In this document: positions 33,716 to 42,808 of the stretch, in pieces
Numbering within the stretch: position 1 is the stretch's first letter
How the letters are laid out: every line of letters starts with the position of its first letter
Assembly (NCBI RefSeq): GCF_008710285.1
Contig: NZ_VYQF01000002.1
Span: forward strand, 1 to 64,000
DNA: 64,000 bases
Origin: Ginsengibacter hankyongi
Lineage (GTDB): Bacteria; Bacteroidota; Bacteroidia; Chitinophagales; Chitinophagaceae
Direction: 5' to 3'
Made by a program: the position numbers and the translations under genes
The notes under the pieces: model-generated
Told to the model about the DNA's origin: nothing
The model's input: the letters and a program-made list of their open reading frames with translations, nothing else
The model's database searches: none

Positions 33716-35215
33716 ATGTTAGTCACAAAAACTCCCGGCACAGCTCTAACTTCTATAAACGAAACAATGCTGAATGCCTTCGATGCATTTAATGAATATA
33801 AAAAAGTATTACCTGAACAAAAAGCTATTTTTCTTGAAACAATCGCCAACGAAATTGAAGCCTTAGGTGATACTTTAATTAACAAAGCAAGCGAAGAAAC
33901 AAATTTGCCTGCGGCAAGGTTAACCGGTGAAAGAGCAAGAACCACGATGCAATTAAGAATGTTTGCAGCGATGGTAAGAGAAGGAAGCTGGGTAGAGGCT
34001 TCAATAGATACGTCTATACCTGACCGTTATCCTGTACCAAAATCTGACATCAGAAAAATGCTTATCCCTTTGGGACCAGTTATTGTTTTTGGCGCAAGCA
34101 ATTTTCCATTCGCATATTCTACAGCGGGCGGTGATACTGCCTCTGCCTTGGCTGCTGGTTGCAGCGTGGTTGTAAAAGCACATCCTGCACATGCTGAAAC
34201 TTCAATAATGGTATATGAAGCAATAAAAACATCTATCAAAAAATGCGGAATGCCTTCCAATGTTTTTCAGCATGTAAATGATGAAGGCTTTGAAACCGGT
34301 AAAGCATTAGTACAACATCCTGCAACTGCGGCGGTTGGATTTACGGGTTCATTTAGCGGCGGAAAAGCATTGTACGATTATGCCTTTGAAAGAAAAAATC
34401 CTATTCCAGTTTTTTCTGAAATGGGAAGCATTAATCCTGTGATTTTCTTCCCTGATACTTTAGAAAAGAATTCAGAAGAATTGGTAAAAATGTACGCCGG
34501 CTCTGTAACGTTGGGCATGGGGCAATTTTGTACCAATCCTGGTTTAATGATAGCAATTGAAAGCGACGCTTTAAATATTTTCTTAGAAAATTTAAGTGAA
34601 GAAGTTTCAAAGTTTATTCCATCCAAAATGCTGCATGAAGGTATTCAACAAGCCTACATTGAAAAGATGGAGAAAGCACTTTCACAAAAAGGTGTCACGT
34701 TAATAAAAAAATCTACTTATCAATCTAACGGAATAAAAACTCTACCAGCAATTGCTTCTGTTAGCGGCGAAACGTTTTTAAAAAATCCAACTTTACATGA
34801 AGAAGTTTTTGGGCCTTATTCCTTAATGGTAAAATGTAAAGATGTTAATGAATTAAAAGAAGTATGGCAATCTGTTGCGGGCCAGCTTACAACTTCTTTA
34901 ATGGGAACTGACAAAGATTTTAATGATCATAAAGAGTTAATAGAAATCGCTCCTGCTATTGCAGGCAGAATAAATTTTAATAATCCTCCAACCGGCGTGG
35001 AAGTTTGTCCAAGTATGGTTCATGGGGGGCCGTTTCCTGCAACTACGGATAGCCGTTATACTGCAGTTGGCATAAATGGAGTGAAGCGCTGGGTCAGACC
35101 AATTTGTTTTCAAAATTGTCCTGAATATTTATTACCCGAAGAATTAAAAAATAAAAATCCAAGAAAAATAATGAGGCTTATTAATAACCAACATAGTAAC
35201 GGAGATGTTGAATAA
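33716..35215 (+). CDS. Aldehyde dehydrogenase, probable 2-oxoglutarate semialdehyde dehydrogenase
   Basis: This 499-residue NAD(P)-dependent aldehyde dehydrogenase has catalytic Cys272 in GMGQFCTNPG, general base Glu235 in FSEMGSINP, and Asn129 in FGASNFPFA. The GFTGSFSGG nucleotide loop near 208 is normal. Family members next to hydroxyproline genes oxidise 2-oxoglutarate semialdehyde to 2-oxoglutarate, the last step of the pathway. It follows the deaminase directly and precedes the epimerase gene, so the role is inferred from the operon. Confidence 0.85.
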   Translation: MLVTKTPGTALTSINETMLNAFDAFNEYKKVLPEQKAIFLETIANEIEALGDTLINKASEETNLPAARLTGERARTTMQLRMFAAMVREGSWVEASIDTSIPDRYPVPKSDIRKMLIPLGPVIVFGASNFPFAYSTAGGDTASALAAGCSVVVKAHPAHAETSIMVYEAIKTSIKKCGMPSNVFQHVNDEGFETGKALVQHPATAAVGFTGSFSGGKALYDYAFERKNPIPVFSEMGSINPVIFFPDTLEKNSEELVKMYAGSVTLGMGQFCTNPGLMIAIESDALNIFLENLSEEVSKFIPSKMLHEGIQQAYIEKMEKALSQKGVTLIKKSTYQSNGIKTLPAIASVSGETFLKNPTLHEEVFGPYSLMVKCKDVNELKEVWQSVAGQLTTSLMGTDKDFNDHKELIEIAPAIAGRINFNNPPTGVEVCPSMVHGGPFPATTDSRYTAVGINGVKRWVRPICFQNCPEYLLPEELKNKNPRKIMRLINNQHSNGDVE

Positions 35216-35247
35216 AATCAACGTTATTAAAGTCTGATAAAAAATAC

Positions 35248-36249
35248 ATGAAATATATTTTCGAATGCATTGATGCACATACATGCGGTAATCCTGTAAG
35301 ACTGGTTGCCAAAGGTGGCCCCGTTTTACAAGGAAATAACATGAGTGAAAAACGCCAACACTTTCTAAAAGAATTTGATTGGATAAGGAAGGGATTGATG
35401 TTTGAACCACGTGGTCATGATATGATGAGCGGAAGTATTTTATATCCTCCACATGATATTGAAAACGATGTTGCAGTTTTATTTATCGAAACAAGTGGTT
35501 GCCTGCCCATGTGCGGACATGGAACTATTGGCACGATAACCATTGCCATTGAGGAAGGATTGATTATTCCAAAAACTCTCGGTATCGTCCGCGTGGAAAC
35601 TCCTGCAGGATTGATTATGATTGAATATAAAATAAATGGCGATAAAGTATCATCAGTAAAACTTACCAATGTTGCATCCTTTCTTGCAGCAGAAAATATT
35701 ATTGTTGAATGTCCTGACCTCGGCAATCTCCATGTAGATGTTTCATATGGAGGAAATTTTTATGCAATCGTTGACGCGCAGGAAAATTTCAAAGGGCTTG
35801 AAAATTATTCTGCTGATCAGTTAATAAGTTGGGCAAGAGTAATGAGAGAAAGAATAAATGAAGAACATCAATTTGTTCATCCTGAAAATGATACTATTAA
35901 TGGTTGTTCTCACATTTTATGGACAGGAAAAACATTGGATAAAAATTCTTCAGCAAGAAACGCAGTGTTTTATGGTGATAAAGCTATTGACCGCTCCCCC
36001 TGTGGCACCGGCACTTCAGCAAGAATGGCCCAATGGTTTGCAAAAGGGAAATTAAAGCAAGGCGATATTTTTATTCATGAAAGTATTATTGGCTCTAAGT
36101 TTACAGGAACTATTGAAAAGGTTACTGAAGTTGGCGGTAAACCTGCAATTATTCCCGGTATTGAAGGATGGGCAAAAATTTACGGACATAATGTTATTAC
36201 TATTGATGAAGAAGATGATCCTTATGCTTATGGCTTCCAGGTGATATAA
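35248..36249 (+). CDS. Proline racemase family, probable 4-hydroxyproline 2-epimerase
   Basis: This 333-residue protein has both catalytic cysteines of a racemase/epimerase: Cys89 in LPMCGHGTIG and Cys252 in DRSPCGTGTSAR. That excludes the trans-3-hydroxyproline dehydratase variant, which lacks the first one. IDAHTCGNPVRLV is the N-terminal family motif (HTxGxP type, with Cys13 in place of Gly/Ala). With the D-amino acid oxidase, deaminase and dehydrogenase beside it, the likely reaction is trans-4-hydroxy-L-proline to cis-4-hydroxy-D-proline, the first pathway step. Confidence 0.88.
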   Translation: MKYIFECIDAHTCGNPVRLVAKGGPVLQGNNMSEKRQHFLKEFDWIRKGLMFEPRGHDMMSGSILYPPHDIENDVAVLFIETSGCLPMCGHGTIGTITIAIEEGLIIPKTLGIVRVETPAGLIMIEYKINGDKVSSVKLTNVASFLAAENIIVECPDLGNLHVDVSYGGNFYAIVDAQENFKGLENYSADQLISWARVMRERINEEHQFVHPENDTINGCSHILWTGKTLDKNSSARNAVFYGDKAIDRSPCGTGTSARMAQWFAKGKLKQGDIFIHESIIGSKFTGTIEKVTEVGGKPAIIPGIEGWAKIYGHNVITIDEEDDPYAYGFQVI

Positions 36250-36299
36250 AATTCAGATACTGGTTTATTAACTTATTGACTTTTGTTAAATTATACTAA

Positions 36300-37550
36300 A
36301 TGGCTAATGTGATTATTATAGGAGGTGGAATTATCGGATTAAGCAGTGCTTATTATTTACTGCAACAAGGACATCAAATAACCATCATTGACAAAACTGA
36401 TATGCTTGATGGATGTTCTTATGGAAATGCCGGTTATGTCAGCCCCAGTCATTTCGTACCCCTTGCATCACCCGGTATTGTTAAGCAGGGGTTTAAATGG
36501 ATGACAAATTCGAAAAGTCCATTTTACATACAACCAAGATTGAGCAAGAGCCTGCTTAATTGGGGAATGAAATTTATTAAATCTGCAACAAAAGAACATG
36601 TTGAATCTTCGGCTATCCCCCTCCGTGATATTAATCTACTGAGCAAAAAAATGTACGAAGATCTGTGCAATGTTCCGGGATTTAATTTTTATTATGCGAA
36701 CAAAGGAATGCTTGATTTTTTTAAAACAGAATCGAGTGCACATCATGCAGAAGAGTTGGTTTCTGCATCAAATAAATTAGGGCTTGACGCAAAACTTTTG
36801 AACAAGCAGGAAGTGCAAGAAATGGAACCAGCCTTGAACATGGATATAAAAGGCGCAGTGTATTTTAAATGCGATTCCCACATGTATCCAAATAAACTGA
36901 TGAAGGATATGATTGCTTTTCTTACAAATAACGGCGTGATCATTAAAACCCGGGAAGAAATAAAAAGTTTTATTAAAGAAGGAAATATCATTAAGGGTGT
37001 TCGAACAAATGTCTCCGAATGTTTTGGTGAACATATTGTGTTAGCTGCAGGTGCATGGAGCGGAGAGATAGCAGCCAACTTAAACCTAAATATACCAATG
37101 GTCGCTGGCAGGGGTTATTCAATGACTTTCGAAGATTCGTCATTCGAAATACATCAACCAATTATTTTAAGTGAAGCAAGAGTGGCGTTAACGCCAATGG
37201 CAGAAAATAAAATTCGTTTCGGCGGAACCATGGAAATAACGTCAACAAATACGCCGCCAAAGATCAATCGTGTGAAGGGCATCCTTGAATCTGTAAAAAA
37301 ATATTTCCCGGATGTTGAAATACCTTTTCCTGAAAAAGACAAAATATGGTTTGGATTCAGGCCATGCTCTGCTGACGGGTTACCTTATATTGGCCGCGTG
37401 AGTAAATATAAAAATTTGATAATCGCAAGTGGCCATGCAATGCTGGGATTGAGCCTTGGGCCAGCAACGGGAAAATTGGTAAGTGAAATAATCAAAAATG
37501 AACCAACAAGTATAGATATAAAAGCGTTTAACCCTGACCGCTTTAATTAA
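36300..37550 (+). CDS. FAD-dependent D-amino acid (D-hydroxyproline) dehydrogenase
   Basis: This 416-residue flavoprotein of the DadA/DAO family has the Rossmann start VIIIGGGIIGLSSAYYLLQQ and the C-terminal FAD motif GHAMLGLSLGPATGKLV. Here it most likely oxidises cis-4-hydroxy-D-proline to the pyrroline carboxylate used by the DapA-like deaminase. It ends the operon. Its stop overlaps the convergent GH5 gene by 8 bases. No partner small subunits are present, so it is the single-subunit type. Confidence 0.88.
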   Translation: MANVIIIGGGIIGLSSAYYLLQQGHQITIIDKTDMLDGCSYGNAGYVSPSHFVPLASPGIVKQGFKWMTNSKSPFYIQPRLSKSLLNWGMKFIKSATKEHVESSAIPLRDINLLSKKMYEDLCNVPGFNFYYANKGMLDFFKTESSAHHAEELVSASNKLGLDAKLLNKQEVQEMEPALNMDIKGAVYFKCDSHMYPNKLMKDMIAFLTNNGVIIKTREEIKSFIKEGNIIKGVRTNVSECFGEHIVLAAGAWSGEIAANLNLNIPMVAGRGYSMTFEDSSFEIHQPIILSEARVALTPMAENKIRFGGTMEITSTNTPPKINRVKGILESVKKYFPDVEIPFPEKDKIWFGFRPCSADGLPYIGRVSKYKNLIIASGHAMLGLSLGPATGKLVSEIIKNEPTSIDIKAFNPDRFN

Positions 37551-39309
37551 TTATTATTTTCTCCAAATTAAATCCACCTTTAACAGCAGCTATTTTTATC
37601 CTGTTTAGCCCTGCACCCAAATGAATATTTTTCACAGTTACAGTTTGCCATGTGTGCATATTGCCTGTAACCGGAACATCAACTTCTTTTGCCAGCACAT
37701 GCCCGTTAGAACTTATAGATAATTTTTCCCCATCACTTATGGATGCAACAGAGAAACTAAAATTATAGCTCCCATTTTTTGATACGTTAATCGTGTATTG
37801 CAACCATTCTCCATCTTCAATATTACCTACGTAATAGGTATTATACTTTGAGGAATCTTTATAAATGTCCACTCCATCATTACGATAAACCCGGCCACGA
37901 TTACCTGTGCCCGGCACACCTGACGAGCGATAATTTGCCGTATCCAAATCATAGTAGGCAATGCCATTTCTTCCTAAATCATAATCAACTGCGTTTATTG
38001 TTACACTATTTTTTAAATTATAAGAATGATAAGGAATTGCTTCAGCAGAAAATGGCTGGCGAAACATAGCATCCATTACATCATTATGAACAATATTATT
38101 TTCAACTTTAGCATACACGGCGAGTTCAAGCAATCCGCTATATACATCACTTTCTTTGGGAGGTTTGCCATTCCCATTCATATAATTTTTTAGTGCATCA
38201 TAATTTAGATTCGATTTTATTTCCAACGGGTTATTCGATCCCATTTTTTTTAGTGGCCACATAGACCACCCGATATTATTTTTTTCCAACAAACGAATTT
38301 CTTCTGTAAACCAAACATTAGAATTTTCGCCGGTTTCACCCAACCATTCAGGAACATTATATTTATTTCTTGCGTCAATAAGGCGCTGAATGTTTTCCGG
38401 CTTATTATAATCCCAATACTTATGAAAGCTCAATACCATATTTTTATCCCATGTTAGCAATATTCCTGTATAATTATTTCCCCATCCATTGCCTTCTATA
38501 ATAATCATATGATTTTTATCAACAGAGCGGATAGCACTTGTTATTTGCTGAAACAATTCTTTTATCGGCGCATTATTTTTTTCTTTAGTTCCGTTACGAT
38601 CATTTACACTATCGGTGAATCCCCAATTGGGTTCATTCAAAATATCATAGCCGCCTATCCACTCTTCATTTTTATAACGCTCTGCTAATTTTTCCCAAAG
38701 TGCAATCGTCTTTTGTTGATTCGCTTCACTTTGCCATAATGATGGCTTGCTTGGGTCGCGATCCGAAATGTTTATATCATTCCCTTGTCCGCCCGGCGCT
38801 GCGTGCAAATCTAAAATGAGATCCATATGATTTGCTTTGCACCATGCCAGTAAACTATCTGTTAATGCAAAACCTTTATCGAGCCATGTGTTCTCACCAG
38901 CCACTGGCTCTTTATCTACCGGTAACGTATAAAGGTTATAATGCATAGGAAGCCTTATAGAATTAAAGCCCCATGCATGCATCGAATCAATATCTGTCTT
39001 TTGTATAAAATTATGCAGCCATGCATCATAAAATTCCTCTGTTTCTTTAGGGCCCATTAAGTCTTCTATCCTTGATCTTATTTTATTTTGTTGCGCATCT
39101 TTATTAATGCCCAGCATATACCCTTCCTGCAACATCCATCCGCCAAGGCCCTCTCCTCTTAATAAAACATTTTGCCCTTTTGCATTTACAATTTTTTTGC
39201 CATCAGCTTTTAAAAAACCTTGTGCCGATAAACTATTAAAAAAAATATTGCATACAAAAAACAGAATGATATATTGAAAGTTTTTTTTAGAGAATAATTT
39301 TATTTCCAT
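37543..39309 (-). CDS. GH5 cellulase-family hydrolase with C-terminal CBM6-like domain
   Basis: This 588-residue secreted protein has a signal peptide (to about residue 29). A GH5-type TIM barrel covers about 35-355, with acid/base Glu in YDILNEPNWG and nucleophile Glu in WLGETGENSN. A CBM6-like beta-sandwich covers about 430-588, with DGEWLQYTINVSKNGSYNF and LGAGLNRIKIAAVKGGFNLE. The family acts on beta-linked glucans or mannans; the exact polysaccharide is not deducible. It sits 53 bases upstream, in sequence order, of the GH30 gene on the same strand, so the two may be cotranscribed. Confidence 0.88.
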   Translation of the reverse strand: MEIKLFSKKNFQYIILFFVCNIFFNSLSAQGFLKADGKKIVNAKGQNVLLRGEGLGGWMLQEGYMLGINKDAQQNKIRSRIEDLMGPKETEEFYDAWLHNFIQKTDIDSMHAWGFNSIRLPMHYNLYTLPVDKEPVAGENTWLDKGFALTDSLLAWCKANHMDLILDLHAAPGGQGNDINISDRDPSKPSLWQSEANQQKTIALWEKLAERYKNEEWIGGYDILNEPNWGFTDSVNDRNGTKEKNNAPIKELFQQITSAIRSVDKNHMIIIEGNGWGNNYTGILLTWDKNMVLSFHKYWDYNKPENIQRLIDARNKYNVPEWLGETGENSNVWFTEEIRLLEKNNIGWSMWPLKKMGSNNPLEIKSNLNYDALKNYMNGNGKPPKESDVYSGLLELAVYAKVENNIVHNDVMDAMFRQPFSAEAIPYHSYNLKNSVTINAVDYDLGRNGIAYYDLDTANYRSSGVPGTGNRGRVYRNDGVDIYKDSSKYNTYYVGNIEDGEWLQYTINVSKNGSYNFSFSVASISDGEKLSISSNGHVLAKEVDVPVTGNMHTWQTVTVKNIHLGAGLNRIKIAAVKGGFNLEKIIIN

Positions 39310-39362
39310 GGTGAATTTTTTATTCTGATAACAGCAATATCAAAGTAAGCGAATACGATTTT

Positions 39363-40769
39363 TTACCAAACAAATGTTGCGACTGCTTTTCCTTCTAATG
39401 TTGCTGATGCATTTTTTCCATGGTAGCTGATAGTAAAAGTTTGTGGTTTATTATTTTCATTAGCAACAATTAAAACTTTTTTATTACCTGGAGTTGTAAA
39501 AGCAACGTTAGGCAAAGATTCAAGATCATTTGATGCAATACGCACAGAGCCCGGTCTTACAAATTTTGAAATATGCGCCATAGAATAGTATGCAATATTT
39601 TTCGAGTAAGAATTACCATCGATTGTTACAGCTCCCTGGCACATGGAGCAGCCACCACGATCCGTATAAGGCTTGAAATCGGGTCCTGCAGCAAGATTCC
39701 ATTCAAGAACATTGCGGCACCAATTGCGTGTAGCGCCAATAATAATAGTGCCTACCGGCTCTGATATAATCATTCTTGAGGTATCATGAAACTGCACTAC
39801 CATTTGCTCAGTAAAATATATATTCTTATCAGGATGCGCATTATGCACCTGGGTAAAAGCGTCTACGCTTCCTCCATATAAATGAAATGCGGAGCCATCA
39901 ATATATTTAGCCGCCTGGGGGTCGTCAAGAATTGTGATCGGGTAATCTGGTCTGTCAGCATTATGATCGTAAATAAGAATTTTGGTTTGGATGCCAGCAG
40001 CTTTGAAAGCTGGTCCTAAATTATATTTTATAAAATCTTTTTCTTCGGGGCCCGTTAGTAAAAGGCTTGGGTTATTACCCGGATGCAAAGGCTCATTCTG
40101 AACAGTGATTGCATCAATGGTGATGCCTTTAGCTTTCATTTGCTTGATATATTTTACAAAATACTTTGCGTAAGCGGCGTAATATTCCGGCTTCAATCTT
40201 CCTCCTCGCGTATCGTTATTTGTTTTCATCCATTTTGGAGGCGACCATGGTGAACCCAATATTTTTATAGAAGGATTTAAAGCCAAAATTTCTTTCATAA
40301 CCGGTATCACATCTTTTTTATCAGGGCCAAGATCGAACTTATCCATATTGATATCCGTTTCACCGTCCGGCAAATCATCATAAGAAAACACATGATCATT
40401 TAAATCAGATGAACCAATGCTTAAGCGCAAATAACTCACACCAATATCATTGCCTTTTGTTCCAAATACTTCCTGCAATAATTTTAAACGGCTGCCGGCA
40501 TTCATATTTATAATGTGCATAGCACTTCCGCCTGTTAATGCAAAACCAAACCCAACCATAGATTGATATGTTTGTTTATCATCTACTTTAATTACCGGAT
40601 TGTCATTTGTTGCAGAACCAAATTGCAATTGCTTATCCTGCCGGGTAAATAAGGCAGATTTATCACGATTGGTGAGCCATACATCAATCTTAGAATTCGT
40701 TTGTGCCTTTACGTTACTAACGGTCGATAAAAGAATTAAGGTTAAAAAATATTGGAGTTTGTATTTCAT
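39363..40769 (-). CDS. GH30 glucosylceramidase-type glycosidase
   Basis: This 468-residue secreted GH30 enzyme has a signal peptide of about 22 residues (SNVKAQ). The catalytic acid/base is in ITVQNEPLHPGN, and the nucleophile is in KNIYFTEQMVVQF. Other family blocks are SMVGFGFALTGGSA and ILGSPWSPPKWMKTN. A C-terminal beta domain completes the fold. Bacteroidota members hydrolyse beta-1,6-glucan or related beta-glucosides. Together with the GH5 gene it forms a glucan-directed pair. Confidence 0.9.
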   Translation of the reverse strand: MKYKLQYFLTLILLSTVSNVKAQTNSKIDVWLTNRDKSALFTRQDKQLQFGSATNDNPVIKVDDKQTYQSMVGFGFALTGGSAMHIINMNAGSRLKLLQEVFGTKGNDIGVSYLRLSIGSSDLNDHVFSYDDLPDGETDINMDKFDLGPDKKDVIPVMKEILALNPSIKILGSPWSPPKWMKTNNDTRGGRLKPEYYAAYAKYFVKYIKQMKAKGITIDAITVQNEPLHPGNNPSLLLTGPEEKDFIKYNLGPAFKAAGIQTKILIYDHNADRPDYPITILDDPQAAKYIDGSAFHLYGGSVDAFTQVHNAHPDKNIYFTEQMVVQFHDTSRMIISEPVGTIIIGATRNWCRNVLEWNLAAGPDFKPYTDRGGCSMCQGAVTIDGNSYSKNIAYYSMAHISKFVRPGSVRIASNDLESLPNVAFTTPGNKKVLIVANENNKPQTFTISYHGKNASATLEGKAVATFVW

Positions 40770-40896
40770 TAAAAGAATTGAATGATTGAATCAAAAAAAT
40801 TATTCCCGGATCCGGAATTACGGCATCGTAAAAGATTATTGCAAAGGTAAAATTATGAGAAGATTATTTCGCAAACTTTTAATCATTAATATTAAT

Positions 40897-40937
40897 AAAA
40901 AAGCTGAACAGTTAATAATAATAACTGTTCAGCTTTT
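40897..40937 (-). terminator. Intrinsic terminator of the sugar isomerase gene
   Basis: A perfect 14-bp stem (40901-40914 with 40922-40935, arms AAGCTGAACAGTTA and complement) with a 7-base loop is followed on the minus strand by a run of T. It is placed directly after the stop at 40950. Confidence 0.85.
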
Positions 40938-40949
40938 ACAAGAATTTTA

Positions 40950-41840
40950 CTATTTCAGTTTTGACAACTGGTCGTTATAAAACTTTACTGTCTCTATAAC
41001 ATCGGGTACGCTATGGTACCAGTTTGATTCATGTTCTATTGAAAACATTCCGCTAAAATGCTGGCGTTTTAGCTCCTGGAATATGGGGGCAAAATCAATT
41101 ACACCTTTTCCAACAACGGTGTCTTCAGATTTTGTATCATCAAATTTCTTGATGTCTTTTAGATGAACACCAAATATATGGCCTTCCAGTTTTTTAAGTG
41201 CATCAACAGGATTTACCCCGTTGCGTGCCCAATGTCCTATGTCGGCACAAGAACCGATATTCGGATGACCCACAGTGGCAGCCAAAACAGAATCAGGGCT
41301 CCAGTAAACATTTGGTTTTGGATGATCGTGAATAGCCACTTTAATACCATAAGCGCCTGCCATACTATCTACCATGTCCCATTGATCTTTGTGTGGCTCG
41401 GCAGTGATATAGCTAAGCCCGAATTCCTTAGCAAGATCAAAAGCCTTCTTCCATTCATCACGTGTATTAGGAACAATAACGCCCATTGCAACAATACTTA
41501 TACCTTTCTGCTGCAATAACTGTTTTAGTTTGGCTTTGCTTTCATCAGACATTCTTATACCAAAACTATCTTTCATGCCTGCACCAAGAGGTTGCCCCCA
41601 GAATGCTTCAATGTATTTTATACCTGCACTGTCTACTTTATCAAGTGCATCTGCAAAAGGGAACATTCTGAATGTCCACATCTGTACGCCAAGTTTCCAG
41701 TTGGCGGTAACATTACCGGAGTCGGATATTGCAACAGACGTAGAATCATTTGTTGTATCAGTTTTTGTAGTTGTAGAATTACATTTTGTCAAGGCAATAA
41801 TGCAAATACAACCAAGGAAGAGAAAAGCAATCTTTTTCAT
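40950..41840 (-). CDS. Sugar phosphate isomerase/epimerase-family lipoprotein
   Basis: This 296-residue protein has a lipoprotein signal with lipobox IALTKC (Cys20), followed by a Ser/Thr-rich linker and a xylose-isomerase-like TIM barrel from about residue 48. Barrel motifs include GVQMWTFRMFPFADAL, GLSYITAEPH, IKVAIHDHPKP (metal His) and GSCADIGHWARNG. The C-terminus holds GVHLKDIKKFD and MFSIEHESNW. Envelope location is unusual for an isomerase but common in Bacteroidota polysaccharide loci. The substrate is unknown. Confidence 0.82.
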   Translation of the reverse strand: MKKIAFLFLGCICIIALTKCNSTTTKTDTTNDSTSVAISDSGNVTANWKLGVQMWTFRMFPFADALDKVDSAGIKYIEAFWGQPLGAGMKDSFGIRMSDESKAKLKQLLQQKGISIVAMGVIVPNTRDEWKKAFDLAKEFGLSYITAEPHKDQWDMVDSMAGAYGIKVAIHDHPKPNVYWSPDSVLAATVGHPNIGSCADIGHWARNGVNPVDALKKLEGHIFGVHLKDIKKFDDTKSEDTVVGKGVIDFAPIFQELKRQHFSGMFSIEHESNWYHSVPDVIETVKFYNDQLSKLK

Positions 41841-42039
41841 GTAAAATGGTTTAATTAAAAGGAGGGAGCAAGTTAGTGTTTTATGTGAAATAATATTTTA
41901 TTAATAGATTTTTTTTAAATGAAGAAAAAATAAAAAATCTTAAAATAAATCACCGTGAAAACGTCATAGAATTTGAATCAAAACACAGATTTAATTAACC
42001 AAACACTGTCTGTTACCAGGCGCTTTTTGTTTCAATAAC

Positions 42040-42729
42040 TTATGCATTATTATAGACTTTTAAAACCGGTTCCCGAAGCGCAGCTGCTTCATCCGTGCAA
42101 TGCCAGTAAATAACATCTGCAATGGCTTCCGGTTTTACCCAGTTATCGAAATGGGCTTCTGGCATGGCTTTGCGGTTAGGAGGTGTATCAATGGTGCTTG
42201 GAACAACCACGCTGGTAACAACATTTTTTCCTTTCGCTTCTGCATTCATTAATTCAGCCAAACGAAAAATCAGTGACTTTGCCAATCCGTACGCAACCAT
42301 TCCTTTACCGTTTCTTGCGTCAAGTCCAGGCTTAGATCCTATGATAAAAATTCTTCCGCTGTTTTGTTTCAGCATTTGAATAAATACAGGACGAGCAACA
42401 TTATAGGCAGTTTCAAAATTTAGTTTATATTGTTTTTCAATATCGCTTGTTTTTGTATCTACAATTGATCCCATTGCAAAACCGCCGACAGTGAGCACAG
42501 CGGCATCAACGCTTTTATATTTTGAAATTACGGTATCGATAAATTTTCCTGATGCTTCTTCATCACCCAAATCAACAACTACCTTTTCAAATTTATCGGC
42601 GGGAAAATTAATTGGAGTTGTATCATTAGGGATTACTGTTCCAATTACAAAATATCCTTCTTGAACAAATTTTTTTACAACGGCTTGTCCCATGTTGCCT
42701 GTAGCGCCGGTTATCATTATAGTTTTCAT
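42040..42729 (-). CDS. Short-chain dehydrogenase/reductase
   Basis: This 229-residue SDR has the cofactor loop ITGATGNMGQAVV at the N-terminus, the IIGSKPGLDARNGK serine-containing strand and the YGLAKSL catalytic Tyr/Lys motif. The C-terminus is short (WHCTDEAAALREPVLKVYNNA). Substrate cannot be named. It stands alone between the isomerase and the patatin-like gene. Confidence 0.85.
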   Translation of the reverse strand: MKTIMITGATGNMGQAVVKKFVQEGYFVIGTVIPNDTTPINFPADKFEKVVVDLGDEEASGKFIDTVISKYKSVDAAVLTVGGFAMGSIVDTKTSDIEKQYKLNFETAYNVARPVFIQMLKQNSGRIFIIGSKPGLDARNGKGMVAYGLAKSLIFRLAELMNAEAKGKNVVTSVVVPSTIDTPPNRKAMPEAHFDNWVKPEAIADVIYWHCTDEAAALREPVLKVYNNA

Positions 42730-42808
42730 TGTCGTTTTTTTATATATAAATAAATCACTGCATCAAAAATATGCATCCTCTCGTTAGTTAGTTTAACCAG
42801 ATATTTTA

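Noticed and set aside
40786-40980. 64-residue plus-strand frame
   Set aside because: It runs through the terminator hairpin of the isomerase gene and has no family features.
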